Below, piece after piece: positions 25,492-32,476 of a stretch of 64,000 bases of DNA. A model generated the notes under the pieces. That model did no database searches. It saw only the letters and a program-made list of their open reading frames with translations, and had not been told where the DNA came from. The stretch is from contig NZ_QENQ01000001.1 of assembly GCF_003096275.1 (NCBI RefSeq), positions 2,290,731-2,354,730 of the forward strand, in the 5' to 3' direction. The position numbers and the translations under genes are program-made. Within the stretch, counting starts at the first letter, position 1; the number at the start of each line of letters is the position of its first letter. Origin of the DNA: Sphingomonas pokkalii. GTDB lineage: Bacteria > Pseudomonadota > Alphaproteobacteria > Sphingomonadales > Sphingomonadaceae.

Positions 25492-26493
25492 TTACGCCAG
25501 CATCGCCGACAATGCGGGAGACAGATACTCGGCAAAACCGTCCCCCGCCGCCGCTCGCGTCACCATATGCACCGCCAGCCCCTCCTGCTCGGCGAGCGCG
25601 CGGCCTTCCGGGCCCAGCACGGTCAGTGCCGTCGCCCAGGCATCGGCGAGCATCGCCTCGCGGTGGATCACCGATACCGAGACGACGTTGTTCGCCACCG
25701 GCCAGCCGGTGCGCGGATCGATGCTGTGGGCATAGCGCCGGCCGCCGAAATCGAAGAATCGGCGGTAATCGCCGGACGTGGCGACGGAAAGCCCGTGCAG
25801 CGCGATGCGCACGGGGGCCAGTCTCGCCCCCGGCACCGGCTCCAGCGCCACCCACCAGGGCTGGCCGTCGGGCTTGATGCCTTCGCCGCGCAGCTCGCCG
25901 CCGATCTCGATGAGGAAATCCTCGATGCCCAGCGACACCAGCCGCTCCGCCACGGCATCGACGGCATAGCCCTTGGCGATACCGGAAAGGTCGATCCGCA
26001 CGGCCTCGCGGCGGCGCATGCGGCACGCTCCCCGGTCATATTCCAGATACGCCGCGCCCGACATGCCCCGCGCCTCCGCCACCGCGCCGGCGCTCGGCAG
26101 ATTCGCGCGCGGACCGGCCGGCCCGAATCCCCAAAGATCGACAAGCAGCCCGGCCGCCGGATCGAACGCACCGCCGCTCCGCTCCCACACGGCAAAAGCC
26201 GCGTCGAGCACGCGGATCGTCTCCGGCGCCAAGGGATGCCACCGCCCCAACGGGAGGCGATTGAACCGGCCGATCCGCGAGCCCGGCTCATAATGGCTGA
26301 ACTCCGCGATCATGCGCGCCAGCACGGCCTGGACGATCTCGCGGATATCCTCCGGCGGATCGACGACGATCAGCCGCCAGTCCGTTCCCATGGTCGGCCC
26401 ACCCAGGGTCGCAACTGCTGCGTGGGAGCGGCGCCGCTGAAATGCGGCGGGGGACAGCGTGGCAGGCAGTGCGATGCGGGGTTCGACGGTCAG
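25492..26493 (-). CDS. apbE: FAD:protein FMN transferase (ApbE), CTG start
   Basis: Flavin transferase that attaches FMN from FAD to a Ser/Thr of exported proteins. Catalytic features include AHSIDPRTGWPV and the metal-binding segment MLADAWATALTVLG. The first ATG (26391) encodes the Met of the family motif GGPTMGTDW, so it is too late: 34 codons of family-like sequence (RIALPATLSP, then ATLGGPTM) extend upstream in frame without ATG, GTG or TTG. The CTG at 26493 fits best. It overlaps the DUF4198 stop as CTGA and has GGAGGT nine bases before it. This gives 333 residues. No lipobox or signal peptide is obvious, so location is uncertain. It is the last gene of the PepSY-DUF2271-DUF4198-apbE operon. 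Confidence 0.85.
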   Translation of the reverse strand: MTVEPRIALPATLSPAAFQRRRSHAAVATLGGPTMGTDWRLIVVDPPEDIREIVQAVLARMIAEFSHYEPGSRIGRFNRLPLGRWHPLAPETIRVLDAAFAVWERSGGAFDPAAGLLVDLWGFGPAGPRANLPSAGAVAEARGMSGAAYLEYDRGACRMRRREAVRIDLSGIAKGYAVDAVAERLVSLGIEDFLIEIGGELRGEGIKPDGQPWWVALEPVPGARLAPVRIALHGLSVATSGDYRRFFDFGGRRYAHSIDPRTGWPVANNVVSVSVIHREAMLADAWATALTVLGPEGRALAEQEGLAVHMVTRAAAGDGFAEYLSPALSAMLA

Positions 26494-27359
26494 GGTGCCA
26501 GTACCTCCAACGTCGTCGTGTAACTCACCCGGCGGCCGGACGGAACGCCTCCCATCGCCGGCGCCTGCCCCTGCGGCGCAGCCGCGGCCGCGCCGGGCGC
26601 CGGGCGCCCCTCCTGCGGGGCGTTCGGCGTCACGTTCAGCCAGTACATGCCGGGCTCCGGCCAGGTGATCTTCACCTTGCCCTGCGCATCGGTACGCAGG
26701 TCCATCTGCTTCAGCTTGTCCCGATAACGGATGCCGCCGGGAATCGCGGTGACGTAGAGGCCCGCCGCAGGCTTGCCGTCCAGCAGGAACTGGAAGGTCG
26801 CGGCCTCGCCCGCCACCAGATCATTGGGGTGGGTGACGGGCACCAGTTCGATTCCACGCCCGGCCGGCGTGAACACGGTGGTCGTCGGTGCCCCCTGCGT
26901 CACGAAAATCTCGTTGCGGGTCAGCGCCTCGCTGGTCTGCACATCGGTGGCGCCCGCGGGGATCACCGTCGCCAGTTGCGCCTTGGTGGTGCCGCGCGGG
27001 ATCATCTTGGTCTCGCCGTTCAGCACATAGCGGCCGAACACGCCCTCGTTCACCACGGCGATGCGATAGGTGCCCTGCTGCGTCAGATGCACGTCGAAGG
27101 TGGCGCGGAACTGGCCCACCGCATGATGCTCCACCTTGCCCTCGCTGCCATCGGGCTGGGTGACGGTCGGGATCGCAGCCATCGGCCGATGGTCGAAGAA
27201 GAACAGGTCGTTCGAAACCGCGGCGTCCACGGTCACCCAATTGTCGCTACCCGAAATCACCGTGGAGGAAGGAAGCAGCCACATGCGGTGCGCCCAGGCC
27301 GCCGGAGCAGCGAGGGCAACGACAGCGGCCATGGCCAGGATCGGTGTTCGAAGTTTCAT
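26490..27359 (-). CDS. DUF4198 domain-containing periplasmic protein
   Basis: Exported protein of 289 residues. A signal peptide ends at AWA-HRMW, and the mature part opens with the family hallmark AHRMWLLPSSTVISGSDNWV. An Ig-like beta domain around 195-245 (AATFQFLLDGKPAAGLYVTA) and a Pro/Ala/Gly-rich tail follow. DUF4198 resembles the NikM/CbiK-like metal-uptake proteins, so binding of a metal or metal complex is possible. It lies 12 bases after the DUF2271 gene and overlaps apbE by four bases, so it is made together with them. Function in this operon is not established. Confidence 0.9.
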   Translation of the reverse strand: MKLRTPILAMAAVVALAAPAAWAHRMWLLPSSTVISGSDNWVTVDAAVSNDLFFFDHRPMAAIPTVTQPDGSEGKVEHHAVGQFRATFDVHLTQQGTYRIAVVNEGVFGRYVLNGETKMIPRGTTKAQLATVIPAGATDVQTSEALTRNEIFVTQGAPTTTVFTPAGRGIELVPVTHPNDLVAGEAATFQFLLDGKPAAGLYVTAIPGGIRYRDKLKQMDLRTDAQGKVKITWPEPGMYWLNVTPNAPQEGRPAPGAAAAAPQGQAPAMGGVPSGRRVSYTTTLEVLAP

Positions 27360-27371
27360 GTGGATGCCCTC

Positions 27372-27896
27372 TCAGCGCTTGATCGATACGGAGACGGTGC
27401 CGAGTTCGGCACTGCCCTTGCCGACGGCGGTGGCACTGGTGCCGGTCCAGCGGAACGGCAACCGCACCAGCTCCCGCCCGCCAACCTCGCGCGCGGCTTC
27501 CACAACCAGCACATAGCTGCCGGGCGTGATCGCCGCGATCGCGCCCCTGCCCGCCACCAGGCGCAGCTTGTGCACGCCGGGCGCGCGCGTTGCGCCGCTG
27601 ATTCCGTCCGCCGGGAAGCGCATCGATCGACCGGCGGCGCGCCACCATTGCCGCACGTCGCGCAGCCACTTGGTGCCCTCGCCACCCCGCTTGTCGACAT
27701 CGTACCAGACGGAAAGCGTCTGGGGTGCCGCCCCTTCCTTCTCCAGCCACGCCGCAACATATGGCCGGTGATATTCGGCCACGGTCATCCGCGGCAGTTC
27801 GATCGAAAGGTCGATGGTCTGCGCACCGGCAGTGCCGGGCAGCAATGCTCCGGCGCCGATCGCGGCGGTGGTCCAACCGGTCAGACGAAATTGCAT
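27372..27896 (-). CDS. DUF2271 protein with flavinylation motif
   Basis: Exported protein of 174 residues from ATG 27896 (MQFRLTGWTTAAIGAGALLP), a signal peptide ending AGA-Q. The DUF2271 domain is clear (YHRPYVAAWLEKEG, TLSVWYDVDKRGGEGTKWLR, RQWWRAAGRSMRF). Residues 97-103 read DGISGAT, which fits the DxxSGA(S/T) acceptor motif used by ApbE, so Thr103 is the expected FMN attachment site. With apbE two genes downstream this is probably its substrate, which would make DUF2271 a periplasmic flavoprotein. It is separated from PepSY by a 198-base structured spacer. A GGGGG ribosome site precedes the start. Confidence 0.9.
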   Translation of the reverse strand: MQFRLTGWTTAAIGAGALLPGTAGAQTIDLSIELPRMTVAEYHRPYVAAWLEKEGAAPQTLSVWYDVDKRGGEGTKWLRDVRQWWRAAGRSMRFPADGISGATRAPGVHKLRLVAGRGAIAAITPGSYVLVVEAAREVGGRELVRLPFRWTGTSATAVGKGSAELGTVSVSIKR

Positions 27897-27918
27897 GGAT
27901 ACCCCCTTAAAGCGTAAA

Positions 27919-28093
27919 GCGAGATGACGGGATGTTGCCCCCATGATTGCCGGGCAACCGCGAGGCGGCGGGCCGATATTGGCCCGTGGCGTCCTCCCGC
28001 GTCGGCACGGGGGCAACGCCCCGCTCCCTCCTTGCTCCTGGCCAAGGGCCAACATCGGCGACGCCACGGTGAGTCAACATCACGTCATCTCGC
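27919..28093 (-). ncRNA. candidate structured RNA element between PepSY and DUF2271
   Basis: A 175-base intercistronic stretch with unusual self-complementarity. The ends, 27919-27937 and 28075-28093, pair over 19 bases with one mismatch (arm GCGAGATGACG plus GATGTTG). Inside, 27972-27985 can pair with 28046-28059 (14 bases, one mismatch) and 27984-27993 with 28060-28069 (10 bases, perfect), but these two pairings cross and cannot easily coexist. Small hairpins lie at 27934-27958 and 28010-28022. The element begins just after the PepSY stop and ends 23 bases before the DUF2271 start. It could be a riboregulator, a processing or stability element, or a MITE-like insertion; no target duplication is visible. 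Confidence 0.45.
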
Positions 28094-28094
28094 G

Positions 28095-28736
28095 CTAGTG
28101 GATCAGGAACAGCGCAATCAGCGCAGGAATGGCCAGGCCCGCGGCCACCAGTGGCCAGGTGCTGCGACGATGTTTGCTGTGCATCCACAGCAGCACCAAG
28201 CCGGTGAGCGTGAACACCAGACAGGCAGCGGCGAAGACGTCGATGAACCATTTCCACGCCGTGCCGGCGTTGCGGCCTTTGTGCAGGTCGTTGAGATAGG
28301 CGATCCAGCCGCGCGTCGTGACCTCGCTGGTCACCCTGCCGCTATCCCGCGCGATGGCCACCCATGCATCGCCCCCGGGTCGCGGTTGCGCGAGATAGAT
28401 TTCGTCGGCAGACCATTCGGCGGTGCCGGTGGCAGGCAGGTGCAGTTCGCGGGCGATCCACGCCGCAATCGGCGCGGGCAGCGGCTTCTTCGCGTCGGGC
28501 TGGTCATCGGGGCGGACGCTGCGGGCCAGCGCCGCAGGCAGTTGCACCGCGCGCTCCGCGGTGGACGGCGCGGCTTCGATATCGGCCGCATGGTTCAAGG
28601 TGAAACCGGTGATCGCAAAGAGCAGCAGCCCGATCAGGCTGATCGCCGAACTCATCCAGTGCCAGGTATGGAGTTGCTTGAGCCAGAAGCTCTTGCGGCT
28701 GCGCTTGCGTGCAAGCGGCGGTGACTGGGCATGCAT
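28095..28736 (-). CDS. PepSY-associated TM helix domain protein
   Basis: Membrane protein of 213 residues from ATG 28736 (MHAQSPPLARKRSRKSFWLK). It has one membrane span at about 30-48, a periplasmic PepSY-like loop of about 100 residues (IAAWIARELHLPATGTAEW and GRVTSEVTTRGWIAYLNDL), and two spans near the C-terminus (FAAACLVFTLTGLVLLWMH and a last one). Histidines at the membrane edges (LHTWHW at 22-27, DLHKGR near 152) could hold haem, as proposed for related PepSY reductases. It is the first gene of the operon with DUF2271, DUF4198 and apbE, and a Fur-like box lies 45-59 bases upstream. A quinone- or NADH-fed electron entry role is inference. Confidence 0.87.
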   Translation of the reverse strand: MHAQSPPLARKRSRKSFWLKQLHTWHWMSSAISLIGLLLFAITGFTLNHAADIEAAPSTAERAVQLPAALARSVRPDDQPDAKKPLPAPIAAWIARELHLPATGTAEWSADEIYLAQPRPGGDAWVAIARDSGRVTSEVTTRGWIAYLNDLHKGRNAGTAWKWFIDVFAAACLVFTLTGLVLLWMHSKHRRSTWPLVAAGLAIPALIALFLIH

Positions 28737-28780
28737 CGAAAAGGGGCGATCTCGACTTGGGTTCGGTATCGCCGAATAAC

Positions 28781-28795
28781 GCGAACGATTCGCAA
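28781..28795. promoter_or_regulatory. Fur-like operator of the PepSY operon
   Basis: GCGAACGATTCGCAA contains the perfect dyad GCGAA-CGA-TTCGC and lies 45-59 bases upstream of the PepSY start. It matches the site before the TonB receptor at 12 of 15 or more positions and at the same distance. A second small dyad, TTCGG-TATCG-CCGAA, is directly adjacent at 28762-28776. Confidence 0.6.
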
Positions 28796-28840
28796 GTGCA
28801 ATGGAGAAACAGCGCGAAGGCCGGCGATCGCGCGTACCGG

Positions 28841-29050
28841 TCACTCGGTCGCGGATTCATTCTCCAAGGCGCGCAGGCGTTCCTCGATCCGTTGCATCGT
28901 CCGCTCGGCCCGCACTTTCACATCGCTGGCGTCCCGATGCTCCTTGGCAGCCTGGCGCACCGCCACTGCCCCTATCAACGCAGCGAGCGCCAGCGCCACC
29001 AGGGCACCGACGCTCAGCCAGCGATAGGATTTGGGATCGGCACCGCCCAT
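28841..29050 (-). CDS. small membrane protein with coiled-coil tail, 69 residues
   Basis: Unrecognised protein of 69 residues. One membrane segment (WLSVGALVALALAALIGAVA) is followed by a charged helical tail (AERTMQRIEERLRALENE) that could form a coiled coil. It lies 41 bases downstream of atpF on the same strand, so it may be the last gene of the ATP synthase Fo operon, and it overlaps only the upstream control region of the PepSY operon. No ATP synthase subunit of this type is known to me; a bystander gene is equally possible. Confidence 0.6.
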   Translation of the reverse strand: MGGADPKSYRWLSVGALVALALAALIGAVAVRQAAKEHRDASDVKVRAERTMQRIEERLRALENESATE

Positions 29051-29091
29051 CGACTATCCTTGGCAGGATATGCGCGACGGCGCCACCGGCT

Positions 29092-29643
29092 TCAGTTCAG
29101 GCGGCCCAGCCCGGCGATCGCCCGATCGACGATCGGCTTGTCCGCCGCTGCGCCGTGGTTCTCCGCGATGATCGCGCCAGCCGCACGTGCAGCTGCGTCT
29201 GCCGCCTTGGCGCGGATCGCCTGGATCGCCGCACGCTCCGCAGCACCGATCTTGTCTTCGGCCATGCGCGCCCGACGCGCGGTCAGTTCAGCCGCATCGG
29301 CCTCGGCCTTGGCCTTCAAAGCGGCGGCCTCGGCCTCGGCGTTTGCGACGATCTGGCGGGCATCCGTTTCGCTCGAAGCGGTGCGCGCCTTGGCGTCGGC
29401 CAGCAGCGCCTCGGCTTCGGCGCGCAACTTGGCGGCCTCGTCGAGCTGCTGGCGAATACCGTTGATCTGCTTGTCGAGGGCCTTGGATACCAGGGCCGGC
29501 ACGCGTGCCAGCAGGATGATCCCCACCACGACCAGCATCGACAATGCAACGAAGCCCGCCGCATTGATGCCGAACACGGCCGGTTCGTGGTGCAGCTCCG
29601 CGGTGCCCACTTCGGCGCTCAGGGTATGGGTTGCCTCAGCCAT
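29092..29643 (-). CDS. atpF: ATP synthase Fo subunit b
   Basis: Peripheral-stalk subunit b of F-type ATP synthase, 183 residues. A membrane span near 24-46 (FGINAAGFVALSMLVVVGII) is followed by a long Ala/Glu/Lys-rich coiled-coil (AAKLRAEAEALLADAKARTA onwards), which bridges Fo to F1. Photosynthetic and alphaproteobacterial enzymes use a b/b' heterodimer, and the neighbouring gene provides b'. The two overlap by eight bases, which couples their translation and fits 1:1 production. It is the last Fo subunit gene of the atpI-B-E-F'-F operon. Confidence 0.93.
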   Translation of the reverse strand: MAEATHTLSAEVGTAELHHEPAVFGINAAGFVALSMLVVVGIILLARVPALVSKALDKQINGIRQQLDEAAKLRAEAEALLADAKARTASSETDARQIVANAEAEAAALKAKAEADAAELTARRARMAEDKIGAAERAAIQAIRAKAADAAARAAGAIIAENHGAAADKPIVDRAIAGLGRLN

Positions 29644-30130
29644 GGGTCAGCGCAGCCTTCACATTGCGTTCGATGGTAGCGCGGTCGACCTGCACGCCGG
29701 AAAGACGCGTCACGATCGCTTCGACGGAATCGACCACGGCGGTTTCGATTTCCGCCATCGCCTCGCCGGTACGCGCATCGATCGCCTGCATGGCGGTGGC
29801 GATGCGCGCTTCATCGGCGGCAGCGGCGGCCTTCGCCGCCGCTTCGGAAGCGGCGGAAGCCTGCGCCTTGGCGCTCGCGGTCACCCGCAGCGCCTCGGCG
29901 CGGGCGGCTTCCAGCCCCGCCTGATAGGCCTCGTCCGAGGCGCGCGCGGCGTCGCGCGCGGTTTCGGCCGCGGCGATGTCCCCGGCGATGCGGGCGGAGC
30001 GATCTTCCATCGTCCGCTCGATCTTCGGGACCATCGCCTTGCCGATCCCGAAATAGATCAGGGCAAATACGATCGCGAGCCAGAAAAGCTGCGAGGCGTA
30101 GATCTCACCGATCTGGGATAGCTGCGGCAT
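29636..30130 (-). CDS. atpF': ATP synthase Fo subunit b'
   Basis: Second peripheral-stalk subunit, 164 residues. It starts MPQLSQIGEIYASQLFWLAI, has one membrane span (QLFWLAIVFALIYFGIGKAM) and then an extended Ala-rich coiled coil with the b' pattern (PKIERTMEDRSARIAGDIAA). It pairs with subunit b to form the stator stalk. The gene follows atpE by 22 bases and overlaps atpF by eight. Which of the two stalk genes is called b or b' rests on operon order in alphaproteobacteria. Confidence 0.92.
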   Translation of the reverse strand: MPQLSQIGEIYASQLFWLAIVFALIYFGIGKAMVPKIERTMEDRSARIAGDIAAAETARDAARASDEAYQAGLEAARAEALRVTASAKAQASAASEAAAKAAAAADEARIATAMQAIDARTGEAMAEIETAVVDSVEAIVTRLSGVQVDRATIERNVKAALTHG

Positions 30131-30152
30131 GGGCCGAGGCCTCCGTTCTTAC

Positions 30153-30383
30153 TTACTTGACGACGAACAGGATCAGGATCGCGACGACGAACGCGATCAG
30201 GCCCAGCAGTTCCGATGCGGCGAAGCCGATGAACAGACGGCCCTGCTGGCTGTCTGCAGCACCCGGATTGCGCAGCGCGCCTTCGAGGAACGAACCGAAC
30301 ACGTTGCCCACGCCCAGCGCGGCCAGGCCGATACCGATCGCCGCGAGGCCGGCACCGATGTACATTGCACCCAGATCAGTCAT
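30153..30383 (-). CDS. atpE: ATP synthase Fo subunit c
   Basis: Proteolipid subunit of the rotor ring, 76 residues with two membrane helices joined by the polar loop RNPGA(A)DS. The proton-carrying carboxylate is Glu58 in FIGFAASELLGLIAF. A glycine-rich first helix (AGLAAIGIGLAALGVGNVFG) packs the ring. There is no sodium-type ligand set that I can recognise, so proton coupling is likely. It lies between atpB (48 bases) and the b' gene (22 bases). Confidence 0.97.
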   Translation of the reverse strand: MTDLGAMYIGAGLAAIGIGLAALGVGNVFGSFLEGALRNPGAADSQQGRLFIGFAASELLGLIAFVVAILILFVVK

Positions 30384-30431
30384 GTCTAGCTCCCTAGAAA
30401 ATTCGATAAAACCAAAACGAAACTTGGCGAC

Positions 30432-31214
30432 TTAGTGCAGGTGCACCGCGTCGTGGAGATACAGCGAGGTCAGCAGCGCGAACACATAGGCCTGGATGGC
30501 GCAGACCAGCAGTTCCAGCGCGCTCACGCCCACGATCATGGCGAAGCTCAGCACGCCGACCACGCCGCCCAGCGCCGTGCCGCTGCCAAAGCCCTGCACC
30601 ACGAAGCTGCCGAACACCTCGAGCAGGATGTGCCCCGCGGTCATCGCGACGAACAGTCGCAGGCCCAGCGAGAAGGGGCGCACCAGGAACGAGACCAGCT
30701 CGACGGGAATGATCACCGGCATCAGCCAGGCCGGCGCACCATGCGGCACGAACAGCGAGAAGAACTTGAAGCCATGCTTGATCAGGCCGACCGCGAGCAC
30801 GATGCCGAACGAGAAGAAGGCGAGCACCGCCGTGACGGTGATGTGGCTGGTGACGGCGAAGGTGTGCAGGCCGGGCAGGATCGCCAGCGGCAGCACGCCG
30901 ATCAGGTTCGCGAAGAGGATGAAGAAGAACAGCGAGAAAATGTACGGCGCGAACTTCTTGCCGCCCTTGCCGATGTTCGCGGTCACCATCGAATCGATGA
31001 AACCCACCGCGCCTTCCGCCATCAGCTGCCATTTGCCGGGGATCAGCTTGCGCTGCATGCCGCCGACCATGAACAGGAACAGCAACGCTGCCACCACGAA
31101 CATGAACAGCGCCGAGTTGGTGAAGGAGATGTCATAGCCGAACAGTTCGATATGACGGCCGAACAGTGGTTCGACCTGAAACTGCTCCATCGGATCGATT
31201 TTGCCGGCGCTCAC
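30432..31214 (-). CDS. atpB: ATP synthase Fo subunit a
   Basis: Membrane subunit a that forms the proton half-channels, 260 residues with five or six membrane helices. The essential arginine is in the signature LGLRLFVAMTAGHILLEVF near residue 180-190, and the C-terminal helix region (ALELLVCAIQAYVFALLTSL) carries the conserved Glu/Gln. The start ATG overlaps the atpI stop by four bases (ATGA); an internal Met nine codons later (MEQFQVEPLF) is an alternative start. It is the second gene of the operon. Confidence 0.97.
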   Translation of the reverse strand: MSAGKIDPMEQFQVEPLFGRHIELFGYDISFTNSALFMFVVAALLFLFMVGGMQRKLIPGKWQLMAEGAVGFIDSMVTANIGKGGKKFAPYIFSLFFFILFANLIGVLPLAILPGLHTFAVTSHITVTAVLAFFSFGIVLAVGLIKHGFKFFSLFVPHGAPAWLMPVIIPVELVSFLVRPFSLGLRLFVAMTAGHILLEVFGSFVVQGFGSGTALGGVVGVLSFAMIVGVSALELLVCAIQAYVFALLTSLYLHDAVHLH

Positions 31215-31504
31215 TCCGCGCGCTCCTTCGAAATCTTGTAGATGTTGCGAAACGCCACGAACACGCTCAGCGCCAGCAGGATCAGCAACCCCCAGGGGCT
31301 CGTTCCCAGCCAGCGATCGAGCGCATATCCGATCACGAACCCACCGAGCGGCGCGCCGATCAGTTCGGCCAGCACGCGCGAGCCCTGCTTATAGCCCTTT
31401 TGGGGCTTCGGGGCGCGCACAACCTCGCCACGCGCCGCCGCCTTCGCATCGGCGATGCGACGGTCGAGGTCAGTACGGGCAGGGTCGTCAGACAAAGCGA
31501 GCAC
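31211..31504 (-). CDS. atpI: ATP synthase protein I (AtpI/AtpZ)
   Basis: Small membrane protein of 97 residues that heads Fo operons and assists c-ring assembly or Mg/Ca transport. Two membrane spans are visible (AELIGAPLGGFVIGYALDRW and WGLLILLALSVFVAFRNIYK) after a charged N-terminus. The GTG at 31504 gives the longest frame; a TTG three codons later (encoding the residue before SDDPARTDLDRR) matches relatives that begin with MSDD, so the exact start is open. It overlaps atpB by four bases. The 280 bases upstream, shared with divergent radC, must hold the operon promoter. Confidence 0.9.
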   Translation of the reverse strand: MLALSDDPARTDLDRRIADAKAAARGEVVRAPKPQKGYKQGSRVLAELIGAPLGGFVIGYALDRWLGTSPWGLLILLALSVFVAFRNIYKISKERAE

Positions 31505-31784
31505 GGCGATCCAGATATGAAAAAGCCGCCGCGCATCGGGCGGGCGACATACAGCATCAACAGCCGGAAGCTGCGATGTAGGGGCGCTTTAGGAAGACCA
31601 ATCGACCGAGTCAACCGTTGTACGGCATGGCCTGCCCCAACCGATTCTTGGCCTCTCCGTGGCCTTCGCCTGAACATCGCGCGCCGTATCGGCCGCGCTT
31701 GGGAGCCAAGGCCCTGCGCGGCGCGGCGACTTCTTGGAAACCGGGCGATTGCGGCCTCCGCCCGGCGCCTGCATAGTCGCGCCG

Positions 31785-32468
31785 ATGTCCGAGGAAGCGC
31801 CAGAAAATAGCGGTCATCGTGCCCGCCTGCGCCAGCGCCTGTTCGAAGGCGGCCCCGATGCGCTGCTCGATCACGAGCTGATCGAATATCTGCTCGCGCT
31901 CACCATTCCCCGCGTCGACACGAAGCCCTTGGCGAAGACCCTCCTCGCCGAATTCGGCGGCATCGCCGGTCTGCTCACCGCCGATGCCGAAGCGATCGCC
32001 CGTGTGAAGGGGATGAGGGAAACCAACGTCGCGGCGCTGAAGGCGGTGCACGCCGCAGCCCTCCGCCTCCTGCAGGCACGGGTGCGCGAAAAGCCGGTGC
32101 TGGCGAACTGGCAGGCGCTGCTCGACTATCTCCGCGCGGAGATGGCATCCCACCCGATCGAGCGGGTCCGCGTGCTGCACCTCAACACCCGCAACATGCT
32201 GGTGCGGGACGAGCTGATGAACGAAGGCTCGATCGACGAGGCGCCGGTCTATGTCCGCGAAGTGATACGGCGGGCGCTGCACCTGGGCTCGGCGGCCCTG
32301 ATCCTGGTGCACAACCACCCCTCGGGCGACCCCAGCCCCAGTCGCGCCGATATCGAGATTACGCGCAGGATCGTCGAAGCCGGGAAACCGCTTGGCATCC
32401 TTGTTCACGATCATGTTATCATCGGCACCGAAGGCCACACCAGCCTCCGCGCCAAAGGACTGATCTAG
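31785..32468 (+). CDS. radC: RadC family protein
   Basis: JAB/MPN-fold protein of 227 residues from ATG 31785 (MSEEAPENSGHRARLRQRLF). The helix-hairpin-helix-like N-terminal UPF0758 domain is followed by the metalloprotease-type motif LILVHNHPSGDPSPSRADIE near 165-185, complete with the His-x-His and the Ser/Asp positions. RadC was once linked to recombination repair, but that has been withdrawn and the true role is unknown. It diverges from the ATP synthase operon and converges with the copper-chaperone gene eight bases past its stop. Confidence 0.95.
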   Translation: MSEEAPENSGHRARLRQRLFEGGPDALLDHELIEYLLALTIPRVDTKPLAKTLLAEFGGIAGLLTADAEAIARVKGMRETNVAALKAVHAAALRLLQARVREKPVLANWQALLDYLRAEMASHPIERVRVLHLNTRNMLVRDELMNEGSIDEAPVYVREVIRRALHLGSAALILVHNHPSGDPSPSRADIEITRRIVEAGKPLGILVHDHVIIGTEGHTSLRAKGLI

Positions 32469-32476
32469 AAAGGCTT

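Noticed and set aside
31505..31784. tRNA or small RNA in the atpI-radC gap
   Set aside because: No cloverleaf, no TTCGANNC-type arm and no terminator-like hairpin could be drawn.
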